The notes beneath the pieces are model-generated. The model had not been told where the DNA came from, did not search any database, and saw only the letters and a program-made list of their open reading frames with translations. This document shows, piece by piece, positions 1 through 5,620 of a DNA stretch of 7,179 nt. The DNA is from Desulfotomaculum sp. (lineage in GTDB: Bacteria > Bacillota > Desulfotomaculia > Desulfotomaculales > Nap2-2B). Both the position numbers and the translations under genes were made by a program. The stretch spans positions 1-7,179 of the forward strand of contig DMDI01000308.1 of NCBI GenBank assembly GCA_003445555.1. Reading direction: 5' to 3'. Numbering within the stretch: position 1 is the first letter of the stretch; every line of letters begins with the position of its first letter.

Positions 1-776
1 ATTTAACCACCGGTTACCCGGACTTGAACACTACGATTAAACTGGTAGAAGTAATGGCCGGGCAAGGCGCGGACTTCATTGAACTGGGAATTCCTTTTTC
101 TGACCCCATCGCCGATGGTCCGATCATTCAGCAGGCGGCAAATTTTGCTTTGCAAAAGGGAATAAAAATTGCGGAAATTATAGCGGCAGTGCGTAAAGTG
201 CGCCAATGCCTTTCAACATCGGTACCCCTTATTTTTATGACTTACTACAACCCTATATTGCAGTATGGTTTAAAACGATTTGTGGTTAACAGCAGTGAGG
301 CCGGAATAGACGGGCTGATTGTACCTGATCTTCCTTTTGAAGAGACAAAGGAGCTGCGTACGGTCGCCGATATGAATAACCTGGCTTTAATTCCCCTGGT
401 GGCCCCGACTACCCCCCGGCAAAGGTTAACCGCCTTTAGGGCAAACGCCCGGGGTTTTGTCTATTGTGTTTCGGTTACCGGAGTAACCGGTATAAGGAAT
501 GAGATTACTACTGACCTGGCTTCTTTCACGGATCGGGTGCGTCAATGCATTAACCTGCCTGTAGCCATCGGGTTTGGAATTGCGGGACCGCATCAAGCGG
601 TTCGGGTAGCTCCTTTCTGCGATGCAGTGATAGTAGGCAGTGCAATAGTAAATCTTATTGCCAAAAACAACGATTTTAAAGGGATGTCTTTGGCCATTGG
701 TTCATTGACGCAAGATATTAAATCCGCTCTTTTAAATTATAAAAAACAAGTTGCCGAACATAAAAAACTATGTTAA
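1..776 (+). CDS. trpA: Tryptophan synthase alpha chain, 5'-truncated by window edge
   Basis: TrpA cleaves indole-3-glycerol phosphate to indole and glyceraldehyde-3-phosphate, and passes indole through a tunnel to TrpB in the cytoplasmic alpha2beta2 complex. The reading frame is already open at base 3 (LTTGYPDL), which matches the beta-1 region of the family (E. coli TLGDPG), so roughly 20-25 N-terminal residues lie upstream. The TTG at 24 is therefore not the real start. The hallmark ELGIPFSDPIADGP is present: its Glu (81-83) and Asp (114-116) correspond to catalytic Glu49 and Asp60 of E. coli. Further on come the loop-6-like SVTGVTG, the phosphate-binding GFGI, and VIVGSAIV near the C-terminus. 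257 residues are visible; the family is about 255-270 in total, and a lysine-rich tail (YKKQVAEHKKLC) makes this one slightly long. The upstream neighbour is presumably trpB, which is not seen. A 12-bp palindrome overlaps the stop codon. Confidence 0.97.
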   Translation, partial: LTTGYPDLNTTIKLVEVMAGQGADFIELGIPFSDPIADGPIIQQAANFALQKGIKIAEIIAAVRKVRQCLSTSVPLIFMTYYNPILQYGLKRFVVNSSEAGIDGLIVPDLPFEETKELRTVADMNNLALIPLVAPTTPRQRLTAFRANARGFVYCVSVTGVTGIRNEITTDLASFTDRVRQCINLPVAIGFGIAGPHQAVRVAPFCDAVIVGSAIVNLIAKNNDFKGMSLAIGSLTQDIKSALLNYKKQVAEHKKLC

Positions 777-794
777 CATAAAATAAATTTAAAT

Positions 795-836
795 GGAGGT
801 ACAGAGAAGCGACACTCAAAGAATCTTGAGTGCTCC
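795..836 (+). promoter_or_regulatory. Possible structured leader in front of aroF
   Basis: The trpA-aroF gap holds a strong Shine-Dalgarno-like GGAGGT at 795-800, but no start codon lies 5-10 nt after it. Just downstream is a perfect 7-bp hairpin, CACTCAA (813-819) with TTGAGTG (826-832) and a 6-nt loop. CTCC at 833-836 can pair with GGAG at 795-798, which would hide the Shine-Dalgarno in a longer structure. No T-tract follows, so it is not a terminator. There are no T-box or tryptophan-leader features. A regulatory role is inference only. Confidence 0.3.
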
Positions 837-847
837 TAAGTAAAATA

Positions 848-1864
848 ATGATTATTGTAATGAAACATAACGTTCAAGAAGAACAAATAACGGCTGTCAT
901 AACCAAACTACAGGAAGCCGGTTTTCAAACCCACCTGTCACGGGGTACAGAACGTACAATTATTGGCGTTATTGGTGACGAAAGAATCTTAGCGGATAAA
1001 ATAAGTTTAGAGGTAATTCCAGGCGTGGAAAGAGTATTACCTATCTTAGAACCTTATAAATTAACTAGCCGCACTTTTAAACCTGAAGATACGGTAGTTC
1101 GAGTTGACAATTTGGCCATTGGGGATAAAAAAATTCACGTTATGGCCGGTCCCTGTGCCGTAGAAAGTAGGGAGCAGTTGCTAGAAGCAGCTTTTGCGGT
1201 AAAAGAGGCAGGAGCAACTGTCTTACGGGGAGGAGCTTTTAAACCCCGGACTTCACCGTATGTTTTTCAAGGCCTGGAAGAAGAAGGTTTAAAATTTCTG
1301 GCCGAGGCACGCGAACTCACGGGCCTGCGTATTATTACTGAAGTAATGGATATTCGCTCATTGCCTTTAGTGGCTGAATACGCCGATATTTTACAAATTG
1401 GAGCCCGTAATATGCAAAACTTTATCCTCTTAAAGGAAGTGGCCCAGACAAATAAACCGGTTCTTTTAAAACGAGGGTTTTCAGCAACAATTGAGGAGTG
1501 GTTGTTGGCCGCTGAATACATTGTGGCTGGCGGTAATCCGCGCGTAATCTTATGTGAACGCGGCATCCGCAGTTTTGAAACTTATACCCGTAACACTTTA
1601 GACCTTACAGCCGTACCGGTGGTAAAATATTTAAGCCACCTGCCGGTAGTGGTTGACCCCAGTCACGGAATTGGTAAGTGGCGTTTTGTCGCGGCCATGT
1701 CACGTGCCGCGCTGGCAGCCGGAGCCGACGGCCTGTTAGTCGAGGTTCATCCTAAGCCAGAAGAAGCGTTGTGCGACGGCCCTCAATCTCTTAAGCCTAA
1801 AACTTTTGCTATCATGATGGAAGAATTGCGTCAGATAGCCAGGGCAATACAGCGTGAATTATAA
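848..1864 (+). CDS. aroF: 3-deoxy-7-phosphoheptulonate (DAHP) synthase with N-terminal ferredoxin-like domain
   Basis: This enzyme condenses phosphoenolpyruvate and erythrose-4-phosphate into DAHP, the committed step of the shikimate pathway. The 338-residue protein has the Thermotoga/Bacillus type I-beta layout. Residues 1 to about 70 form a small ferredoxin-like domain (MIIVMKHNV...[10 protein letters not shown]); in the Thermotoga enzyme this domain gives feedback inhibition by tyrosine/phenylalanine. The TIM barrel follows. Visible barrel motifs are AGPCAVES (100-107, metal-ligand Cys103), [13 protein letters not shown] (126-138), [10 protein letters not shown] (183-192), LLKRG (206-210), ILCERGIR (234-241) and DPSHGIG (270-276). 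No chorismate mutase domain is attached, unlike the Bacillus subtilis enzyme. I chose ATG 848 because it matches the usual family N-terminus; an in-frame GTG at 830 directly follows an in-frame TGA and would add six residues. Neither start has a normally spaced Shine-Dalgarno. The gene lies 71 nt after trpA and 70 nt before tyrA, probably in the same transcript. Confidence 0.96.
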   Translation: MIIVMKHNVQEEQITAVITKLQEAGFQTHLSRGTERTIIGVIGDERILADKISLEVIPGVERVLPILEPYKLTSRTFKPEDTVVRVDNLAIGDKKIHVMAGPCAVESREQLLEAAFAVKEAGATVLRGGAFKPRTSPYVFQGLEEEGLKFLAEARELTGLRIITEVMDIRSLPLVAEYADILQIGARNMQNFILLKEVAQTNKPVLLKRGFSATIEEWLLAAEYIVAGGNPRVILCERGIRSFETYTRNTLDLTAVPVVKYLSHLPVVVDPSHGIGKWRFVAAMSRAALAAGADGLLVEVHPKPEEALCDGPQSLKPKTFAIMMEELRQIARAIQREL

Positions 1865-1868
1865 AATA

Positions 1869-1919
1869 GTAGGGCAGGCATCTTACAGAGCTTAAAAGGC
1901 GTTAAATTTAACGCCCTAC
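1869..1919 (+). repeat. Nested palindrome between aroF and tyrA (REP-like)
   Basis: A perfect 18-bp palindrome, GGCGTTAAATTTAACGCC, occupies 1898-1915. In addition GTAGGGC (1869-1875) is the exact inverse of GCCCTAC (1913-1919). The two pairings share bases 1913-1915, so they are alternatives. Removing the 23 nt at 1876-1898 would leave one continuous palindrome. The right arm ends at the AGGAG Shine-Dalgarno of tyrA (1920-1924), so RNA folding could affect tyrA translation. There is no T-run, so it is not a classic terminator. Whether it is a dispersed genomic repeat cannot be seen from one window. Confidence 0.5.
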
Positions 1920-1934
1920 AGGAGTAGTGGGTAA

Positions 1935-2783
1935 ATGTTCCGACGGGTAGCAATTATTGGCGTTGGTCTTATTGGTGGTTCTTTTGGTTTAACCTTACGA
2001 AAGTTTTCTTTAGCCGAGGTAGTAGTTGGAGCAGGGCGAAATCCGGAAAACACACACCTGGCGGTAAAACGCGGCGCATTGCACCATGGGTACAAAACTG
2101 CGGCTGAGGCGGTAGCAAACGCCGAGCTAGTATATTTATCTACTCCGGTAAAGGCTATTATTCCTACCTTAAAAGAAATTTTACCTTATTTATCCCCGGA
2201 TACAATAATTACCGATGCAGGCAGCACCAAAGCCGAGGTGGTCCGGCAGGCAGAAAGTATCTTACCGCCGGACATTTTTTTTATTGGGGGCCACCCTATG
2301 GCCGGTTCGGAGCAAAGTGGAATTAAAGCCGCTAGTGACCGTCTTTTTAATAATGCCTTCTATATCTTTACCCCCACCGAAAAATCTTCCCCTACCGCCT
2401 TGGCCAGACTAAAAACCTTAGCCAAAGGCTTAGGGGCCCGGGTTGTTGAAATGTCCCCGGAGAAACATGATTGTGTAGTGACCGCCATCAGTCATCTGCC
2501 CCATTTAATAGCGGCCTGTCTGGTAAACACCCTGCTCGCTTTTCCGGATAAAGAAAACTTTCTACCATTAGCCGCCGGAGGCTTTAAAGATACTACTCGC
2601 ATTGCTGCCGGCAGCCCGGAAATGTGGCGCGACATTTTTCTTTCTAATCAGGAAATGGTTTTAACCGCGGCAAATTTTTTTCGTCATCAATTGAGCCTTT
2701 TTGAAGAAGCGATAGCCCGCGGAAATGGACAGGCTATATTTGATTTTTTAGAACAAGCTAGAAAAATACGGGCCGGCCTTTAA
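1935..2783 (+). CDS. tyrA: Prephenate (or arogenate) dehydrogenase, TyrA family
   Basis: TyrA oxidatively decarboxylates prephenate to 4-hydroxyphenylpyruvate (or arogenate to tyrosine) using NAD(P). The 282-residue protein starts at ATG 1935, with AGGAG at 1920-1924 placed 10 nt upstream. Residues 5-15 (VAIIGVGLIGG) are the Rossmann GxGxxGG loop. STP at 69-71 and TDAGSTK (93-99) follow, then GGHPMAGSEQSG (118-129), whose His120 corresponds to the catalytic His of the Aquifex enzyme. SHLPH is at 186-190, and FKDTTR (217-222) contains the Arg expected to bind the substrate carboxylate. The end of beta-strand 2 reads VGAGRNPEN (31-39) and lacks the Asp typical of NAD users, so NADP preference is possible. 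No C-terminal ACT domain is present, so tyrosine feedback through that domain is absent. Chorismate mutase, which makes its substrate, is not in this window. Substrate choice cannot be settled by eye. Confidence 0.95.
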   Translation: MFRRVAIIGVGLIGGSFGLTLRKFSLAEVVVGAGRNPENTHLAVKRGALHHGYKTAAEAVANAELVYLSTPVKAIIPTLKEILPYLSPDTIITDAGSTKAEVVRQAESILPPDIFFIGGHPMAGSEQSGIKAASDRLFNNAFYIFTPTEKSSPTALARLKTLAKGLGARVVEMSPEKHDCVVTAISHLPHLIAACLVNTLLAFPDKENFLPLAAGGFKDTTRIAAGSPEMWRDIFLSNQEMVLTAANFFRHQLSLFEEAIARGNGQAIFDFLEQARKIRAGL

Positions 2784-2847
2784 ATTAAAATTCGGCAGGC
2801 CAAACAGTAACCCGGGTTTCCCGCCTGTGGTTAATAAAAGCAAAAAT

Positions 2848-2854
2848 AAGGGAG
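2848..2854 (+). promoter_or_regulatory. Ribosome binding site that fixes the aroA start
   Basis: AAGGGAG at 2848-2854 is followed after 11 nt by GTG 2866. This supports GTG 2866 over the upstream in-frame GTG 2827, which is preceded only by a C/G-rich stretch with no Shine-Dalgarno. Starting at 2866 also puts the PGDKS motif where the EPSP synthase family expects it. Confidence 0.7.
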
Positions 2855-2865
2855 ACATCAGTATC

Positions 2866-4182
2866 GTGGACTTAAAAATAACTCCCGCTAAAAATTTATC
2901 CGGCACAATTAGTATGCCCGGGGATAAGTCCATCTCCCACCGGGCGGTTATGTTAGGCGCTTTAGCCCATGGAGTCACCTGCCTGGAAAATTTCCTGCCC
3001 GGGGAAGATTGCCTATCTACCGTTAAGTGCCTTAGTGCTTTAGGAGCTAAATTTATCACCGCGGCTAAAGATAAAATATATATTCATGGACAAGGACTTA
3101 CCGGCCTTACGGAACCTTTCGAAGTATTAGACGCAGGCAATTCGGGAACAACGCTCCGCCTTTTATCGGGTATTTTGGCCGGACAACCTTTTTTTAGTAC
3201 TCTTACCGGGGACGCTTCTCTTTGCCGGCGCCCAATGGGACGGGTGGTTAAACCTTTAACCCAAATGGGAGCAAAAATTTGGGGCCGTCAGGATGGTAAT
3301 TATCCTCCTTTGGCCATAAGGGGGGAAAAACTCAAAGGTATTCATTATGACTTGCCTGTGGCCAGCGCGCAAGTTAAGTCAGCCATTTTATTAGCCGGGC
3401 TATTCGCAGCCGGAAAAACCTCGGTTACCGAACCAGCCCCCACCCGTGACCATACCGAAAGAATGTTAAAATTTTTTGAGGCTAAAATTTATTTAACCAA
3501 TAATACAATCCAGATTGAGGGTGGACGACTTCTTGGGCCTAAAAATATATATATACCAGGCGATATTTCAGCGGCTGCTTTTTTCTTAGTCGCCGGCACT
3601 ATTGTCCCCGGAGCAGATATAACCCTGACTAAGGTAGGAATAAACCCAACGCGGACGGGAATTATAGAAGTACTTAAGAAAATGGGGGCAGACATTACTA
3701 TTTTTAACCAGCAGGAATTAAATAACGAACCGTTTGCCGATTTACGGGTTAAAGCAGCTCCCTTAAAAGGGGTATCCATAGGAGGAAAACTAATTCCCCG
3801 TTTGATTGACGAAATCCCAATTTTAGCCGTAGCCGCGGCCTACGCCCAGGGAGATACGGTAATCCGGGACGCTGCGGAATTAAAGGTAAAAGAAAGCAAT
3901 CGTTTGGCTACCGTGGCTGAAGAACTAAGAAAGTTTGGGACAAAGATGACTGAACTGGCAGACGGTTTAATTATCCGGGGAGGCGAAAGAGATGCCCTGC
4001 AAGGAGCAGAATGCTTTAGCCATAAGGACCATCGCATTGCTATGGCTATGGCAGTGGCCGGCCTTGCGGCCCAAGGCCAAACTTTAATTAAGGATACAGA
4101 GTGCATAGCCACTTCTTTTCCTGATTTTGAGCAGGCATTAAACACGTTAAGAGTAGGGGCGTATTGCCATACGCCCTTATAA
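2866..4182 (+). CDS. aroA: 3-phosphoshikimate 1-carboxyvinyltransferase (EPSP synthase), class II-type motifs
   Basis: This enzyme transfers the enolpyruvyl group of PEP to shikimate-3-phosphate, giving EPSP, the precursor of chorismate. From GTG 2866 the protein has 438 residues (Bacillus about 428). Motifs in order are PGDKSISHR (18-26, Lys21/Ser22/Arg26 binding shikimate-3-phosphate and PEP), AGNSGTTLR (90-98), RPMGR (122-126), SAQVK (167-171), RDHTE (194-198), NPTR (260-263), LIDEIP (313-318, catalytic Asp315), KVKESNR (340-346, Glu343) and a late DHRIAMAM. The set GDKS, SAQxK, RxHxE and NxTR is the one used to define class II EPSP synthases. The last nine codons (VGAYCHTPL) come from a palindromic repeat that runs across the stop codon, so the C-terminus appears extended by that repeat. 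The gene sits between tyrA and cmk, which combines a Bacillus-like tyrA-aroA pair with the aroA-cmk neighbourhood also seen in E. coli. Confidence 0.97.
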   Translation: MDLKITPAKNLSGTISMPGDKSISHRAVMLGALAHGVTCLENFLPGEDCLSTVKCLSALGAKFITAAKDKIYIHGQGLTGLTEPFEVLDAGNSGTTLRLLSGILAGQPFFSTLTGDASLCRRPMGRVVKPLTQMGAKIWGRQDGNYPPLAIRGEKLKGIHYDLPVASAQVKSAILLAGLFAAGKTSVTEPAPTRDHTERMLKFFEAKIYLTNNTIQIEGGRLLGPKNIYIPGDISAAAFFLVAGTIVPGADITLTKVGINPTRTGIIEVLKKMGADITIFNQQELNNEPFADLRVKAAPLKGVSIGGKLIPRLIDEIPILAVAAAYAQGDTVIRDAAELKVKESNRLATVAEELRKFGTKMTELADGLIIRGGERDALQGAECFSHKDHRIAMAMAVAGLAAQGQTLIKDTECIATSFPDFEQALNTLRVGAYCHTPL

Positions 4183-4203
4183 GCGTATTGCCATACGCCC
4201 CTA
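4153..4203 (+). repeat. REP-like palindromic doublet spanning the aroA stop codon
   Basis: The 18-mer GCGTATTGCCATACGCCC occurs twice as a direct repeat, at 4159-4176 and 4183-4200 (period 24). Each copy is a hairpin: GGGCGTAT/ATACGCCC around a TGCC loop in copy 1 (4157-4176), and GCGTAT/ATACGC in copy 2 (4183-4198). The outer arms TAGGGGCGTAT (4154-4164) and ATACGCCCCTA (4193-4203) are also perfect inverses, so one large hairpin can replace the two small ones. The 6-nt spacer TTATAA holds the aroA stop TAA. Copy 1 is coding and copy 2 is intergenic, ending two bases before the cmk Shine-Dalgarno. No T-run follows. The layout resembles paired REP/BIME elements; family membership is inference. 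Confidence 0.75.
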
Positions 4204-4204
4204 T

Positions 4205-4210
4205 AAAGGA
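4205..4210 (+). promoter_or_regulatory. Ribosome binding site of cmk beside the palindromic repeat
   Basis: AAAGGA at 4205-4210 lies 9 nt before ATG 4220. It begins directly after the right arm of the palindromic doublet, so folding of that repeat in the mRNA could alter access of ribosomes to cmk. The sequence shows the placement; any effect is inference. Confidence 0.55.
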
Positions 4211-4219
4211 AATTCTATA

Positions 4220-4939
4220 ATGATGTCGAATTGTAATAATTGTAATACCCTAAAGACGAAAATTTCCGTAGCTATTGACGGACCCTCAGGGGCAGGTAAA
4301 AGCACCGTAGCTAGACTGGTAGCCAAAAAGCTGGGTTTTTTATACGTAGATACCGGAGCAATGTACCGGGCTTTGACCCTGGAAGCTTTAAAAAGCGGGG
4401 TTGATTTATACGACGAACAAAGGGTTCTTGAGCTGGCCCAGAAAAGTAAAATTACCTTAGACCCTGATGAAAATAATTTTTTGCGTGTTTTCGTAAACGG
4501 GGAAGACGTTACAGAAAAAATTCGTCAACTAGAAATATCCCGGAGTGTTTCGTACACGGCGCGCCTGCCTAAGGTAAGGGAATATATGGTATCCCAGCAG
4601 CGCCGAATGGCAAAACATGGACGAATAGTTATGGAGGGTCGCGATATAGGCACAGTCGTGCTTCCAAATGCTGAAGTAAAGGTTTTTCTTACCGCCAGCC
4701 AGCCCACACGAGCCAGGCGCCGGCAAAGGCAGTTAACTAATGAAAATGTTTACGTAAATTTAGAGCAGTTAAATCAGGAAATAGCAACCAGGGATTATCT
4801 GGACAGTTCACGCACTACGGCCCCATTGGTCCCGGCCCAAGACGCAAAAGTTATCGACAGTTCCTCTTTAAGCATTGAACAGGTGGTAGAGTTAATTGTC
4901 AAGAAGGTTAAATTGTACGGTAAGCAAAGTTTCAGGTAA
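4220..4939 (+). CDS. cmk: Cytidylate (CMP/dCMP) kinase
   Basis: Cmk phosphorylates CMP and dCMP with ATP and so recycles cytidine nucleotides from RNA turnover and phospholipid synthesis. The protein has 239 residues, slightly over the usual 220-230. The P-loop GPSGAGKST is at 21-29, the nucleotide-binding YVDTGAMYR at 42-50, and a conserved Ser-rich ISRSVSYTARLPKVR stretch at 106-120. EGRDIGT (139-145) carries Asp142 for CMP binding, the basic LID stretch TRARRRQRQ is at 163-171, and RDYLDSSR (191-198) precedes the C-terminal helix. The first 12 residues (MMSNCNNCNTLK) are not typical of the family and are partly encoded by a 9-nt tandem repeat; no later in-frame start codon precedes the P-loop. 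The palindromic doublet lies just upstream and plsC overlaps the end by 44 nt, which suggests translational coupling. Confidence 0.96.
   Translation: MMSNCNNCNTLKTKISVAIDGPSGAGKSTVARLVAKKLGFLYVDTGAMYRALTLEALKSGVDLYDEQRVLELAQKSKITLDPDENNFLRVFVNGEDVTEKIRQLEISRSVSYTARLPKVREYMVSQQRRMAKHGRIVMEGRDIGTVVLPNAEVKVFLTASQPTRARRRQRQLTNENVYVNLEQLNQEIATRDYLDSSRTTAPLVPAQDAKVIDSSSLSIEQVVELIVKKVKLYGKQSFR
4229..4246 (+). repeat. 9-nt tandem duplication in the cmk N-terminal codons
   Basis: AATTGTAAT is repeated exactly twice head to tail. It encodes the N-C-N pattern in residues 4-9 of the predicted Cmk (NCNNCN), in a stretch that does not belong to the kinase fold. It looks like a small replication-slippage duplication. 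Confidence 0.6.
4881..4886 (+). promoter_or_regulatory. Candidate ribosome binding site for plsC inside cmk
   Basis: AGGTGG at 4881-4886 lies 9 nt before TTG 4896, the first possible start codon after an in-frame TAA (4893-4895). It supports a start inside the 3' end of cmk, though both the site and the TTG codon are only moderately good. Confidence 0.4.
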
Positions 4940-5579
4940 TTTATGGCCTATTCATCAGCCAAGCCTGGCGGCAAAAGAACTGCCGCCCAAAGATCAACTA
5001 TTATACCGGTTTGCCCGGGTGGTGTGCCGCCTGATCCTTTTATTTTTCCGCCGGTGGAACGTTTCAGGAAAGGAAAATTTTCCTTCAACCGGAGGACTGG
5101 TAGTAGTAAGTAATCACGTTAGTTACTGGGACCCGGTAGTAATTGGGAGCGCTTTAGACCGGCAGGTTTATTTCATGGCTAAAGAGGAATTATTTAAAAT
5201 TCCGCTTTTAGGCCCGTTGATTACCCGGTTAGGAGCTTTTCCGGTTCAGCGGAGAGGATTTAACCGGCAATCTATCCGGCAGGCGTTAAATCTGCTTCGC
5301 AGCCAGCGAATAGTTGGTATTTTCCCGGAAGGAACTCGACGCCATACAAATAATCCGCTTCCACCTCACGAAGGGGCCGTTGCCTTAGCTTTAAAAGCAA
5401 AAGTGCCTATATTACCTATTGCTTTAACCGGCACTCGCGGCATAAAAAGCAGGGTATGCGTTAAAATCGGCCAGCCCTTAAACGTTTCCGGTTTAGCGGA
5501 AAATAAAGTTAAGGAAGGGGAATATCAAAAGCTTAGCAAAAAAATAATGGGGGAGATTGAAAAACTGATCAATGAGTAA
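4896..5579 (+). CDS. plsC: 1-acyl-sn-glycerol-3-phosphate acyltransferase (PlsC/LPLAT family)
   Basis: PlsC-type enzymes acylate lysophosphatidic acid at the membrane to form phosphatidic acid, the precursor of phospholipids. With the TTG start the protein has 227 residues. A hydrophobic, basic stretch (about 35-53, LLYRFARVVCRLILLFF) fits a membrane-associated N-terminus. The catalytic HX4D motif is in SNHVSYWD (His74, Asp79). FPVQRRG is at 115-121 and the glycerol-phosphate-binding FPEGTRR at 143-149, followed by VPILPIAL. The start is uncertain: homologues usually begin near the LLYRF stretch, but the only in-frame alternatives are rare codons (ATT 4950, CTG 4965 and 4980) or GTG 5019, which would remove part of the hydrophobic stretch. 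TTG 4896 has a plausible Shine-Dalgarno and overlaps cmk by 44 nt. The family assignment is firm; the exact acyl acceptor is inferred. Confidence 0.92.
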   Translation: MSRRLNCTVSKVSGNLWPIHQPSLAAKELPPKDQLLYRFARVVCRLILLFFRRWNVSGKENFPSTGGLVVVSNHVSYWDPVVIGSALDRQVYFMAKEELFKIPLLGPLITRLGAFPVQRRGFNRQSIRQALNLLRSQRIVGIFPEGTRRHTNNPLPPHEGAVALALKAKVPILPIALTGTRGIKSRVCVKIGQPLNVSGLAENKVKEGEYQKLSKKIMGEIEKLINE

Positions 5580-5606
5580 CGGTACTTAACCGTATTAATT
5601 GTAGTT

Positions 5607-5615
5607 AAAGGTGAT
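5607..5615 (+). promoter_or_regulatory. Ribosome binding site of ispH-rpsA
   Basis: AAAGGTGAT at 5607-5615 matches the 3' end of the consensus AGGAGGTGAT and is followed after 5 nt by GTG 5621. It confirms the GTG start, which also places the first cluster Cys at residue 12 as in E. coli IspH. Confidence 0.75.
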
Positions 5616-5620
5616 AAAGG

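Noticed and set aside
751..779. Promoter-like pair TTGCCG (751-756) and TAACAT (774-779), 17-nt spacing, before aroF
   Set aside because: Only four of six matches in each box, in AT-rich sequence inside the trpA end; too weak to call without transcript data.
769..780. 12-bp palindrome TATGTTAACATA over the trpA stop
   Set aside because: Perfect but short and AT-rich; it could arise by chance, and no operator family can be named.
1267..1566. Minus-strand frames opposite aroF, aroA and other genes (for example 3489-3779, 3840-4145, 6331-6600)
   Set aside because: They lie wholly opposite well-conserved genes, show no recognisable domains, and have low-complexity translations; shadows.
2784..2865. 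tyrA-aroA gap with AACCCGGGTT palindrome as a regulatory element
   Set aside because: A 10-bp palindrome and weak surrounding pairing are too little to support an operator or terminator.
4153..4203. Intrinsic terminator at the end of aroA
   Set aside because: The hairpins are strong but are followed by CTATAAAGGA, not a T-tract, and cmk starts 17 nt later; a repeat element explains them better.
4153..4203. CRISPR array from two direct repeats
   Set aside because: The units are 18 nt with a 6-nt spacer that contains a stop codon; this is not a CRISPR layout.
4943..5113. ATG 4943 just after the cmk stop as the plsC start
   Set aside because: It is in a different frame from the PlsC motifs and runs into a stop after about 56 codons; using it would require a frameshift with no slippery site seen.
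5579..5593. ACGGT/ACCGT hairpin after plsC as a terminator
   Set aside because: Only a 5-bp stem with no following T-run, and the ispH ribosome binding site lies a few bases downstream.
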